A stretch of 19,344 nt of DNA from a bacterium (GTDB taxonomy: Bacteria; Patescibacteriota; Minisyncoccia; Phycocordibacterales; Phycocordibacteraceae): the NCBI GenBank assembly GCA_021802795.1, contig JAJZRH010000001.1, positions 1 through 19,344 of the forward strand, given 5' to 3'. The notes beneath the pieces are model-generated. The model had not been told where the DNA came from and ran no database searches. It saw only the letters and a program-made list of their open reading frames with translations. A program made the translations under genes and the position numbers. Below are positions 11,412 through 18,948 of the stretch, one piece after another; position 1 is the first letter of the stretch, and each line of letters begins with the position of its first letter.

Positions 11412-11900
11412 ATGGAACCCGCACAAGTGCTTCACGAGGTCGCCATCACGGTTATCGTCGCGAAAGACGAAAAGTACCTCATTACGCGAAGAGTGCCGAC
11501 GAAGAAGCGTTTCCCGGGCAGGTGGACCGTGCCGGGCGGGAAGTTGGAAACGAGCGATTATCTGAATTCGCCGAAAGATACGGAGGACAGCTGGTACAAC
11601 GTGCTCGAACGCGTGGCGCGCAGAGAAGTGAAGGAGGAGACGGGGCTTGAGATCAAGAATATAGATTATGTCACTTCCATCACGACCATAGACGGCACGG
11701 GCACGCCCATGCTCGTCATCTCATGCATGGCCGACTGGGCCGGCGGCGACGTAGTGCTCCAAGAGAGCGAGACGGACCAGCACGCGTGGGTGTCGGCTGA
11801 AGAGGCGAGGGCCTATGACCTCATTAGCGGCATCTGCGACGAGCTCGCGATGGCGGAGGCGCGCCGCCGGGGCGAGAGATCGGAATGGAAGCGCGGTTGA
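11412..11900 (+). CDS. Nudix hydrolase with split Nudix box
   Basis: 162 residues. VAITVIVAKDEKYLITRR is the usual opening strand pair, and GRWTVPGGKLE the start of the Nudix box. The end of the box, R71-E72-V-K-E75-E76-T-G78, is intact with its metal-binding glutamates. Between them there are about 14 extra residues (around DYLNSPKDTEDSWYNVLE), so the loop-helix is longer than the canonical 23-residue box. The enzyme probably still works, because the metal-binding half is complete. VLQESETDQHAWVSAEEA is the typical C-terminal strand. The substrate is unknown. It is transcribed divergently from the GNAT gene with a leaderless-type promoter. Confidence 0.88.
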   Translation: MEPAQVLHEVAITVIVAKDEKYLITRRVPTKKRFPGRWTVPGGKLETSDYLNSPKDTEDSWYNVLERVARREVKEETGLEIKNIDYVTSITTIDGTGTPMLVISCMADWAGGDVVLQESETDQHAWVSAEEARAYDLISGICDELAMAEARRRGERSEWKRG

Positions 11901-11935
11901 AATAGGATTTCTCGCGGTTGCGGGTTCCGCCCGTG

Positions 11936-11944
11936 TGGTATCAT
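11936..11944 (+). promoter_or_regulatory. extended -10, near-leaderless type
   Basis: TGGTATCAT with the hexamer at 11939-11944, nine bases before the ATG at 11954. Confidence 0.58.
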
Positions 11945-11953
11945 CTGTCGCAT

Positions 11954-12652
11954 ATGGAAAACACTGAAAACAGCAAATTTTTACCCGTCGCCGTTGTCGT
12001 CGCCGGGCTCCTCATAGCGGGAGCCGTCGTCTGGAACGGTTCGCACCCGGCGGCCGCGCCGGCCGGCACGGCCGGCACCGGAGCCGCGCCGTCGGCCGAC
12101 ATCAAGAATATAAAGATGGATGGCGATCCGTTCATAGGCAAAGCTGATGCTCCGGTCACCATCGCATTCTGGAGCGATTTTCAGTGCCCGTTCTGCAAGA
12201 GCTTTGAACTCACGACGCTTCCGCAGATCGTGAAGGATTACGTGGATACCGGGAAGGTAAAGCTCGTCATGATGGACTTCGCATTCCTCGGCAATGATTC
12301 CATCGCGGGCGGCGAATACAACCGCGCAATTTGGAAACTCTATCCGGAGAAGTACTTCGCGTGGCGCACGGCGATGTACAACGCGCAGGACCAGGAGGGA
12401 GACCAGGGCTTCGGCAATGCCGCATCCATTGATAAGCTCAATGCGACCATCCCGGGCATCGATGCGGCGAAAGTCGCGGCCGACGTGAAGGCGAACAAGA
12501 CCGCGTATGACGCGGCAATGGAATCCGACAAGGCCGAGGCGGTGAAGGCCGGCGTGAATGCCACCCCGTCGTTCGTCATCGGCACGCAGGTCATTGCGGG
12601 CGCGTATCCGTACCCGAACTTCAAGGCGGTCATCGACCCGCTTCTCAAATAA
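11954..12652 (+). CDS. DsbA-like thiol:disulfide oxidoreductase, membrane-anchored
   Basis: 232 residues. A polar N-terminus is followed by one membrane helix (LPVAVVVAGLLIAGAVVW), an Ala/Gly/Pro-rich linker and a thioredoxin-fold domain outside the membrane. The active site is FQCPFCKSF with C78-P-F-C81, in the DsbA/BdbD-like position after VTIAFWSDF. ATPSFVIG near the C-terminus holds the cis-proline. The helical insert between them is of DsbA size. It likely forms or rearranges disulfides in exported proteins. No partner such as DsbB is seen in the window. Two GC-rich hairpins follow. Confidence 0.92.
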   Translation: MENTENSKFLPVAVVVAGLLIAGAVVWNGSHPAAAPAGTAGTGAAPSADIKNIKMDGDPFIGKADAPVTIAFWSDFQCPFCKSFELTTLPQIVKDYVDTGKVKLVMMDFAFLGNDSIAGGEYNRAIWKLYPEKYFAWRTAMYNAQDQEGDQGFGNAASIDKLNATIPGIDAAKVAADVKANKTAYDAAMESDKAEAVKAGVNATPSFVIGTQVIAGAYPYPNFKAVIDPLLK

Positions 12653-12660
12653 GACCGGCG

Positions 12661-12683
12661 ACTTGGAAGCGAAGCTTCCAAGT
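12661..12683. terminator. 10-bp hairpin after the DsbA-like gene
   Basis: ACTTGGAAGC pairs with GCTTCCAAGT around GAA. No T tract follows. Confidence 0.5.
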
Positions 12684-12688
12684 TGCGT

Positions 12689-12720
12689 AACGCGCGACCG
12701 GCACAGCCCGGCCGCGCGTT
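12689..12720. terminator. second hairpin before the ZIP gene
   Basis: AACGCGCG (12689-12696) pairs with CGCGCGTT (12713-12720), with an inner CCGG/CCGG stem. It ends 4 bp before the -10 box at 12725 and could insulate that promoter. Confidence 0.5.
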
Positions 12721-12724
12721 GGTG

Positions 12725-12730
12725 TATCAT
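12725..12730 (+). promoter_or_regulatory. -10 box, leaderless type
   Basis: TATCAT, six bases before the ATG at 12737. Confidence 0.6.
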
Positions 12731-12736
12731 AGGGTC

Positions 12737-13456
12737 ATGAACGTCATCCTTGTTGCGCTTGCCGCCTCGGCGGCCACCTTTATCGGCGGTTCCTTCGCAC
12801 TGCGGTTCCGCGACAAGCTCCACCTCATCCTCGGCTTCTCGGCGGGCGCGGTGGCGGGAGTGGCGCTCTTTGATCTGTTGCCGGAAGCTATCGATCTGGG
12901 CACTAAGTATCACAGCGCCGCGACCGTCGCGCTTTTCATTGCGGCCGGGCTCTTCGGCTACCTCATCCTGGATCGGCTCATCCTCCTCCATACGCACGAA
13001 GAAGACGATGAAGCGAACGCGCCGCGCGGATTCTTCGGCGCATTCACGCTCGCGGCGCACAGCTTCCTTGACGGCATCGCTATCGGCATCGGCTTCCAGG
13101 CGTCCGCGGCGGTCGGCGTGGTGGTGACCGCCGCCGTACTTACGCACGACTTCTCCGACGGCATCAACACGGTGAATCTGGTGCTGAAGAACGGCGGGCA
13201 TTGGCGCCGCGCGTTCCAGTGGCTTCTCGTGGATGCGGCGGCGCCCCTCTTAGGCGCCGCGTCCACGCTCTTCTTCACCATTCCCGAATCGGCCATCGGG
13301 CTCGTGCTCGCCGTCTTCGTCGGCTCCTTCCTGTACCTTTCGGCGAGCGACCTCATTCCCGAGAGCCATCACCGGCACCCGCGCGCGCTCACGACCGTGA
13401 TGACTTTGCTTGGCGCGCTCGTCCTCTACACGGTCGTGCGTCTGGTATCATTCTAA
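12737..13456 (+). CDS. ZIP-family divalent metal transporter
   Basis: 239 residues, about seven or eight membrane helices. ZIP proteins move zinc, iron or similar ions into the cytoplasm. The metal-site helices are visible: H108-S-F-L-D112-G in helix 4 and H137-D-F-S-D141-G in helix 5, where many ZIPs have HExP. DLLPEAIDLG and DLIPESHH are the other conserved patches. The loop LLHTHEEDDEANAPR between the third and fourth helices is His/Asp/Glu-rich, as in many ZIP proteins. The last codons contain the -10 box of the next gene. The ion carried cannot be told from sequence. Confidence 0.9.
   Translation: MNVILVALAASAATFIGGSFALRFRDKLHLILGFSAGAVAGVALFDLLPEAIDLGTKYHSAATVALFIAAGLFGYLILDRLILLHTHEEDDEANAPRGFFGAFTLAAHSFLDGIAIGIGFQASAAVGVVVTAAVLTHDFSDGINTVNLVLKNGGHWRRAFQWLLVDAAAPLLGAASTLFFTIPESAIGLVLAVFVGSFLYLSASDLIPESHHRHPRALTTVMTLLGALVLYTVVRLVSF
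13443..13451 (+). promoter_or_regulatory. extended -10 inside the ZIP gene end
   Basis: TGGTATCAT with the hexamer at 13446-13451, seven bases before the ATG at 13459. Confidence 0.58.
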
Positions 13457-13458
13457 GT

Positions 13459-13791
13459 ATGAAAATGCTTTTCCACTGGGCCGTCGCGACGCTTTCCATC
13501 CTCATTGCCGCGTATATCGTGCCGGGCGTCACCGTAACCCCGGTCTCCGCGCTCATCGCCGCAGTCGTCCTCGGCGCGCTCAACCTGTTCATTCGTCCCA
13601 TCATCACCATCCTCACGCTCCCCATCACTATCCTTACGCTCGGGCTCTTCTCGCTCGTCATCGACGCGCTCCTCGTCATGCTCGCGTCCGCCATCGTGCC
13701 GGGATTCCTCGTCGCCGGATTTTGGACGGCGTTCTTCTTCGCGCTCGCGCTCACCGTTATCAACTGGATATTTCACCTTTGGTCTAACTAG
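13459..13791 (+). CDS. phage-holin-family (YvlD-like) membrane protein
   Basis: 110 residues with four hydrophobic helices. The pattern ALNLFIRPIITILTLPITIL followed by TLGLFSLVIDALLVML is the signature of the Phage_holin_4_2 (PF04020) superfamily. Most chromosomal members are not lysis proteins; some are linked to envelope stress. It starts two bases after the ZIP stop but has its own -10 box within that gene's end. No lysis enzyme or phage gene is nearby, so a prophage origin is not suggested. Confidence 0.9.
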   Translation: MKMLFHWAVATLSILIAAYIVPGVTVTPVSALIAAVVLGALNLFIRPIITILTLPITILTLGLFSLVIDALLVMLASAIVPGFLVAGFWTAFFFALALTVINWIFHLWSN

Positions 13792-13799
13792 GACATTTC

Positions 13800-13805
13800 T
13801 ATAAT
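13800..13805 (+). promoter_or_regulatory. consensus -10 box, leaderless type
   Basis: TATAAT, six bases before the ATG at 13812. Confidence 0.65.
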
Positions 13806-13811
13806 GCTTTT

Positions 13812-14021
13812 ATGATCGACCCCGAACTGCTCGCCAAACTTGAGGAGATAAACGCGAAAGCGGAAAAGGCGTATCAGGCCGCCGAATCAACGCGCAAATA
13901 TCTCTTTTGGACGGGCGTCGTCACCGTCGCGCTCATCGTACTTCCGCTCATCGGCCTCGCGTTCGCGATACCGCAATTCATCAGTTCGTATACGACCACG
14001 CTCACCGGCGCTGGTTTGTAG
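13812..14021 (+). CDS. small single-helix membrane protein, 69 aa
   Basis: An N-terminal charged amphipathic helix (LLAKLEEINAKAEKAYQAAE) is followed by a membrane helix (FWTGVVTVALIVLPLIGLAF) and a short tail. Unrecognised. Similar small proteins with a helix-plus-anchor layout are common in this kind of genome. A consensus -10 box six bases upstream supports it. It converges on the DedA gene, whose stop is six bases away; the GC-rich GCGCGC inverted repeat at 14035-14051 may help end both transcripts. Confidence 0.7.
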   Translation: MIDPELLAKLEEINAKAEKAYQAAESTRKYLFWTGVVTVALIVLPLIGLAFAIPQFISSYTTTLTGAGL

Positions 14022-14027
14022 AACTCT

Positions 14028-14645
14028 TTAGACCGCGCGCTTGCCGCGCGCGAGATTGAGGACGATAGGGAGGAATGAAATGGCGATAATGACGAGCGAG
14101 AGCGGGAGCACGTATTTCTCGCTGTCCGGAATAAGCGAGCCGAGGAAATAGCCGAGCGAGACCATGCCCGCTCCCCAGAGGAAGCCGCCGATGACGTTGT
14201 AGGAGAGGAATTTCCGGTACTGCATCCCGCTCACGCCGGCGAGGATGGGAGCGATGGTGCGCACGACGGGTACGAAGCGCGCAAGGACGACCGCCCGGCC
14301 GCCGTATTTTTGGTAGAAGCGCTCGGTGCGTTTCAAGTATTCCTGTTTGAAGAAACGGGAGTCTTTGCGTTCAAAGAGATGATCGCCGACCTCCGCGCCG
14401 AACCAGTAGCCGACCGAATCGCCGAGTATGGCCGCGGCCACGACGATCATCATCAAAGGGCCGGCGACGAAGAACCCGCTTGCCGCGAACAGCCCCGCCG
14501 CAAAGAGGAGCGAATCGCCCGGCAAGAATATGCCGAAGAACAGCCCGCTCTCGGCGAATATGAGGAAAGCCACGCCGAGGTAACTGCCCGCCTTGATGAT
14601 GGCGATAGGGTCCAGATGTATACACGCGAGAAGAAAGTTGAGCAT
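14028..14645 (-). CDS. DedA-family membrane protein
   Basis: 205 residues. DedA/VTT proteins are membrane proteins, several of which help recycle lipid carriers such as undecaprenyl phosphate. FAESGLFFGIFLPGDSLLFA is the conserved re-entrant segment with its acidic residue, and VLARFVPVVRTIAPILAG the second, with the two conserved arginines. GDSVGYWFGAEVG lies between them, and hydrophobic helices fill the rest. ATG 14645 is chosen because the leftward -10 box ends eight bases upstream; a longer frame would start beyond it. It shares a palindromic promoter with the ATPase gene transcribed the other way. Confidence 0.92.
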   Translation of the reverse strand: MLNFLLACIHLDPIAIIKAGSYLGVAFLIFAESGLFFGIFLPGDSLLFAAGLFAASGFFVAGPLMMIVVAAAILGDSVGYWFGAEVGDHLFERKDSRFFKQEYLKRTERFYQKYGGRAVVLARFVPVVRTIAPILAGVSGMQYRKFLSYNVIGGFLWGAGMVSLGYFLGSLIPDSEKYVLPLSLVIIAISFLPIVLNLARGKRAV

Positions 14646-14653
14646 TCGGGTGC

Positions 14654-14661
14654 AGTATACT
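14654..14661. promoter_or_regulatory. one palindrome acting as -10 box in both directions
   Basis: AGTATACT reads as TATACT on both strands. Rightward the hexamer (14656-14661) is seven bases from ATG 14669; leftward (14659-14654) it is eight bases from the start at 14645. Confidence 0.65.
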
Positions 14662-14668
14662 GTATGAA

Positions 14669-17440
14669 ATGGAATCGGCACCAAAGTTGTCCACGCCCGA
14701 AGAGGAGCTCGCATATCTGCGCGAACGCATCGCGCACAAGGAAGCGGAGGTTGCGGCGCGCGGGGTTTCGCCCGACGAGACGGACCGCGCGTACATCGTT
14801 TCCGAACAGATACGCGAGCATCATGCCGCGCCGCAAGAGCGGCTCGCGGAAGGGTATCGCGTGAGCGACGCCACGAGAGAGAGCGAAGCGGCGGCGCTGC
14901 TCGCGGAGCTCAACCTCGGCGGCGGCGCGGGCGCCATAGACAGCCTGCGCAAGACGATGGAGGAGAAGGGTATCAAGAACGCGCTCCACGTGCTCGAGAA
15001 GCTCCGCGACCCGCACATCGCGGACGACTTCCACCGCTATCTCGTGCGCTACATCGCCGCGGGCATTACGGCGCCCGGGCTCGACGAGAAAGCGCCGCGC
15101 TTCCAGGCGCTTCATATGACGCTCTACGAAATAGCGCTCCCGGGGCCCAAATCGGCGGAACCGAATGCGCGAGCGAAAACGCTCAAGGAACTCATTTCCG
15201 CTATGGAGCAGTTCTATGCCGGGCTCCTTTCCGTGGACGATGCGTCAACCGGCGAGTCCCGCTATTTTGCGCTTGAGCTTGCCGTGCCCGCGGACAGCCC
15301 CGAGCTCCAGTTCTACGCGGCGGTGCCGAACAGCAAGCGCAATCTTTTTGAAAAACAGCTCCTTGCGATATTTCCCGATGCGCATCTGGTGCCTCAGCCG
15401 TTCGATTACAACATCTTCGTCCGCGAAGGCGTGTCGCTCGCTTCCACGGCGCGCTTCACCGACAATCCCGTCCTGCCCTTGAAGGACTATACCGACTTTG
15501 ATTACGACCCCATCAATGCGGTCATCAATGCGTTCGCGAAGATAGAACACGAGGGTGAAGGCGCCGCGCTCCAGATAATCGTGGAGCCGCGCGGCGACCG
15601 GCACGTGAAGCATTACCGCAAGATCCTGCAGGCGCTCCGCAAGGGTGAGAAGCGCGCATCGGCGTTCAGCACCCCTGAAACCGCGCTCGGCGAAGTGTTC
15701 CGCGATTTCGGAAAGACGCTCTTCGGTAGCAAGCCGAAGGATGTGGAGAAAGCGAAAGAGGCGGAGACGCGCCAGATAGAAGCGAACAAAGCATACATCG
15801 AGCAAGTGGAGAAGAAGATAGCGGCGCCGATCGTCGGCGCGACGATACGACTGGCCGTATCGTCGCGCAACGAGAACACGGCGGAGCAGGTGCTCGGCGA
15901 TCTGGAAGCGGCATTCAATCAGTTCGCGAACACGCAAGGGAACCAACTGCAATTTGTGCGCGCCGAGGGGCACCATGCACAGGAAGCGTTCGATAATTTC
16001 TCGTTCCGCCTGCCGGACGCCGCCGCGCTCCCGCTCTCTCTGCGGGAGCTCACGACGATGTACCATTTCCCGCCCATGGGCATCGAGAGCTCTCCGCACT
16101 TGAAGCAGGCGCGCTTCACGCACGCACCCGCGCCCGCTACGCTCCCGCAAACGGGCGCTCTGCTCGGCATAAATTCGTTCCGCGGGCAGGAGACGCGCGT
16201 GTACCTGGAACCCGAGGATCGCCTACGCCATCTCTACATCATCGGCCAGACCGGCACCGGCAAGACGGGACTGATGAAGTCCATGATCATCCAAGATATA
16301 CAGGGGGGCGAGGGCTGCTGCTTCATCGACCCGCACGGCTCCGACATCCTGGACATCCTCGCCGCGGTGCCGCCCGAACGGTACAAGGACGTCATCTACT
16401 TCGACCCCGCCGACCTTTCGCGCCCGTTCGCGCTCAATTTCTTGGAATACGATCTCTCGCGTCCCGAGCAAAAGACCTTCATCGTGAACGAGCTCCTGAT
16501 GATATTCAAGCGGCTCTACGGCGATGTGCCCGAGTCTATGGGACCCGCGTTCGAACAGTACTTCAGGAACGCGACCCAGCTTGTGATGGAGGATCCGGCG
16601 AGCGGTTCCACCATCCTGGACATCGCGCGCGTGCTCAGTAATAGCGAGTTCCGCCGCGAAAAGCTCGCAAAGAGCATGAACCCCATCGTGAACCAATTCT
16701 GGAATGAAATAGCGACGAAGGCCGGCGGGGAAGCATCGCTTGAAAATATCGTCCCGTACATCACGAATAAATTCGACGACTTTACCGCAAACGATTTCAT
16801 CCGCCCCATCGTCGGCCAGCAGGAATCCTCGTTCAAGTTCCGCGAGGTAATGGACGACAAGAAGATACTCCTCATCAATCTTTCCAAGGGCCGCTTGGGA
16901 GAGAAGAATGCGAACCTGCTCGGCCTCATCATCGTCGGCAAGCTCTTCATGGCGGCGCTCTCGCGCGCCGACAACCCCCGTGCGCCGTACCCGCCGTTCT
17001 ACCTGTACATCGACGAATTCCAGAACGTAACGACCGACTCCATCCCCGGCATCCTCTCCGAGGCGCGCAAATACAAGCTGGCGCTCACGGTGGCGCACCA
17101 GTTCCTCAGCCAGATAGAAGAGAAGGCGCGCGACGCCGTCTTCGGCAACGTGGGGAATATGGCGGTCTTCCGCGTGGGCGAAGAGGACGCGGAGTTCTTC
17201 ACGAAGCAATTTGCGCCGGTCTTTGAAGCGCTCGATTTTGTGAACATCGAGAACCGCAATGCCTATGTGAAGCTGCTCGCCGCGGGCGTGCCGCAGAAGC
17301 CGTTCGATATGAAGACGCCGGATCTGCCGCCGTTGAACCACGCGCAGACGGACGATCTCATCCACCTCTCTTCGCTCACCTATGGACGCGATCGTGCTAC
17401 CGTTGAAAATATGATACGAGAGCGGTATCTCTCGCGCTGA
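14669..17440 (+). CDS. VirD4/TraD-like conjugation-type ATPase
   Basis: 923 residues. The C-terminal half is a P-loop motor. Walker A is GQTGTGKT (526-533), followed by CCFIDPHGSDILDILA and VIYFDPADLSRPFALNFLEY. ILLINLSKGRLGEKNANLLG is next, then Walker B FYLYIDEFQN with D782-E783, and the sensor-like ALTVAHQFLSQI. This order matches TraD/VirD4 coupling-type and related HerA-like ATPases. The N-terminal half (about 500 residues) is soluble and mostly alpha/beta, with no obvious membrane helix, unlike classical VirD4. Proteins of this layout are widespread in CPR genomes, where they may serve DNA transfer, pili or uptake. No relaxase or VirB proteins are in the window. The downstream coiled-coil gene starts 4 bp after the stop and is probably co-expressed. 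Confidence 0.9.
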   Translation: MESAPKLSTPEEELAYLRERIAHKEAEVAARGVSPDETDRAYIVSEQIREHHAAPQERLAEGYRVSDATRESEAAALLAELNLGGGAGAIDSLRKTMEEKGIKNALHVLEKLRDPHIADDFHRYLVRYIAAGITAPGLDEKAPRFQALHMTLYEIALPGPKSAEPNARAKTLKELISAMEQFYAGLLSVDDASTGESRYFALELAVPADSPELQFYAAVPNSKRNLFEKQLLAIFPDAHLVPQPFDYNIFVREGVSLASTARFTDNPVLPLKDYTDFDYDPINAVINAFAKIEHEGEGAALQIIVEPRGDRHVKHYRKILQALRKGEKRASAFSTPETALGEVFRDFGKTLFGSKPKDVEKAKEAETRQIEANKAYIEQVEKKIAAPIVGATIRLAVSSRNENTAEQVLGDLEAAFNQFANTQGNQLQFVRAEGHHAQEAFDNFSFRLPDAAALPLSLRELTTMYHFPPMGIESSPHLKQARFTHAPAPATLPQTGALLGINSFRGQETRVYLEPEDRLRHLYIIGQTGTGKTGLMKSMIIQDIQGGEGCCFIDPHGSDILDILAAVPPERYKDVIYFDPADLSRPFALNFLEYDLSRPEQKTFIVNELLMIFKRLYGDVPESMGPAFEQYFRNATQLVMEDPASGSTILDIARVLSNSEFRREKLAKSMNPIVNQFWNEIATKAGGEASLENIVPYITNKFDDFTANDFIRPIVGQQESSFKFREVMDDKKILLINLSKGRLGEKNANLLGLIIVGKLFMAALSRADNPRAPYPPFYLYIDEFQNVTTDSIPGILSEARKYKLALTVAHQFLSQIEEKARDAVFGNVGNMAVFRVGEEDAEFFTKQFAPVFEALDFVNIENRNAYVKLLAAGVPQKPFDMKTPDLPPLNHAQTDDLIHLSSLTYGRDRATVENMIRERYLSR

Positions 17441-17444
17441 ATGT

Positions 17445-18905
17445 ATGCCCGAAAACGATCCCACGAAGAAAAAATCCGCGAGAAGGCCGTTTAATCCGGA
17501 TACCTATGTCGAGGGTGCAAGGAAGGTTTATGCGAGGATCGGCAAAGAACTCCAAGATCAGGGCGTTGACGTCGCGAATCTCCCGGGAGAAGTGTTTGCG
17601 CCGGCCAACACGACGATCGAGAATTTGTACGGTCTTGCCAAAGAGTACGAGAAAGAAACTAAGCCGGGGAAAAAGAAGTATCTTGCGGCTCGTATGCGGC
17701 GAGCGAAGGCTCATTTGGGGAAGAACGTTGTCGCTGAAATTGAAGAGAAGGTACAGGGACTGAGGACGACCGAAGAGATCCGAGCGCACCTAGCCAAGCC
17801 CGTCGAACCTCCTCCCGCGCGAGAACCAGCGCCGTCGGAAACCATTCCCAAGATCGAACCTCGGCAGGATATTGATGACGTCCAGCGGTTACGCGCGGAG
17901 ATACGAGAACTGGAAGCGGAAGCGGCGAAGCCCGGAGCGAGGAAAGACATAGAAAAGGACATCCTCATGCGCGAAGGAGCGCTCCGGGCGCTCGAGGCGG
18001 CGAAGGCCGCCGGCTCAAAAGGAGAGGCCAAGACCGGTCGCGCACGGGAGATACGCGAGCGTCTTGCTACGCTCGAGCGGGAAGCGGCGAGCCCGGCCGA
18101 TTATCGCCATAATCACGACGAGCTTGAAAAAGAAGTTCTTGCGCTGGAGAAGGAATTGCGGGAACGGGAAACAAAAACTCCGGCTTCTGAGAAGAAACCG
18201 GACACCCCTTTCTTCTCCGCACGGAACGGACCGCCCGGCAAAGAGGAGGGATCCGCTGAAGAGCAGCCGTGGTCCCCGTCGCCGCTTGAGGAACAGCAGA
18301 GCGCTGTGCAGGGGGAGCTGTATGAACGGTATCGACGCAATGCCGAGGGGCCGTTTGAATTTGACGCCGTTCCGGAATCGGTCCACGAGAAGGTCAAAGA
18401 TTTTTTTGATACCCGCTCAAAAAATATTCCGCCGGGTGGCACGATACCGGAAAGCGAAATTAACGCGTTCCTTGCGGAGCAGCTCGCGGCGGCGGGGAAG
18501 GAGGAACAAGTCGAAGGGCACGCGGCGACAGAGGAGCAGGGCGCACATGCCGCGGAGTCGCTCGCGCATGAAGAGACCGATCGGAGTGCGGAGACGGACA
18601 ACGTTCAGCGACCTTCGCCGCCCGCACAGGAAGCCGGGCCGATCGACGAGCCGATCATCCCGAATCCAGATGACGCGATCGATCCGGAGCATGCGTGGGC
18701 AATGCGGCGCGCGGGTGCAACAGGAAAAGCGGAACCGGAAGCGGAGAGAAGCGCTCGCGAGGAACGCGCGTCATGGAAAACGGGAATTGAGACCCGCGAT
18801 GATGGTCTCGAGTATGTCAGCATCGTCCCGCCGGCTTTTGCCGAGGGCACGCGCCGCGAGTGGTACGAGAAACTGGCGGACCTTATCAAAAAGTTGACCA
18901 AATAA
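17445..18905 (+). CDS. coiled-coil protein downstream of the ATPase, 486 aa
   Basis: Unrecognised. The first 110 residues are basic and helical ([20 protein letters not shown] and so on). Residues about 140-250 hold two similar helical repeats, [20 protein letters not shown] and then [20 protein letters not shown], each followed by an acidic second helix; these look like coiled-coil hairpins from an internal duplication. The rest is Glu/Ala/Pro-rich and probably disordered, ending with a conserved-looking [16 protein letters not shown]. No signal peptide or membrane helix. It starts 4 bp after the ATPase stop, with no promoter or clear ribosome-binding site, so it probably depends on translation of the ATPase. 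It may be an adaptor or scaffold for it; this is inference. Confidence 0.8.
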   Translation: MPENDPTKKKSARRPFNPDTYVEGARKVYARIGKELQDQGVDVANLPGEVFAPANTTIENLYGLAKEYEKETKPGKKKYLAARMRRAKAHLGKNVVAEIEEKVQGLRTTEEIRAHLAKPVEPPPAREPAPSETIPKIEPRQDIDDVQRLRAEIRELEAEAAKPGARKDIEKDILMREGALRALEAAKAAGSKGEAKTGRAREIRERLATLEREAASPADYRHNHDELEKEVLALEKELRERETKTPASEKKPDTPFFSARNGPPGKEEGSAEEQPWSPSPLEEQQSAVQGELYERYRRNAEGPFEFDAVPESVHEKVKDFFDTRSKNIPPGGTIPESEINAFLAEQLAAAGKEEQVEGHAATEEQGAHAAESLAHEETDRSAETDNVQRPSPPAQEAGPIDEPIIPNPDDAIDPEHAWAMRRAGATGKAEPEAERSAREERASWKTGIETRDDGLEYVSIVPPAFAEGTRREWYEKLADLIKKLTK

Positions 18906-18933
18906 CCCGTGGTATGATACTGCCCAAGTCGAG

Positions 18934-18939
18934 TATAAT
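18934..18939 (+). promoter_or_regulatory. consensus -10 box, near-leaderless type
   Basis: TATAAT, nine bases before the ATG at 18949. A second possible box, TGGTATGAT (18910-18918), lies upstream. Confidence 0.6.
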
Positions 18940-18948
18940 AATCGCCAT

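Noticed and set aside
13459..13791. Prophage suggested by the holin-family gene
   Set aside because: PF04020-type proteins are common chromosomal membrane proteins; no endolysin, capsid, integrase or other phage gene is near.
17441..17447. ATG at 17441 as start of the coiled-coil gene
   Set aside because: It abuts the ATPase stop codon attractively but is in another frame; the long open frame starts at the ATG at 17445.
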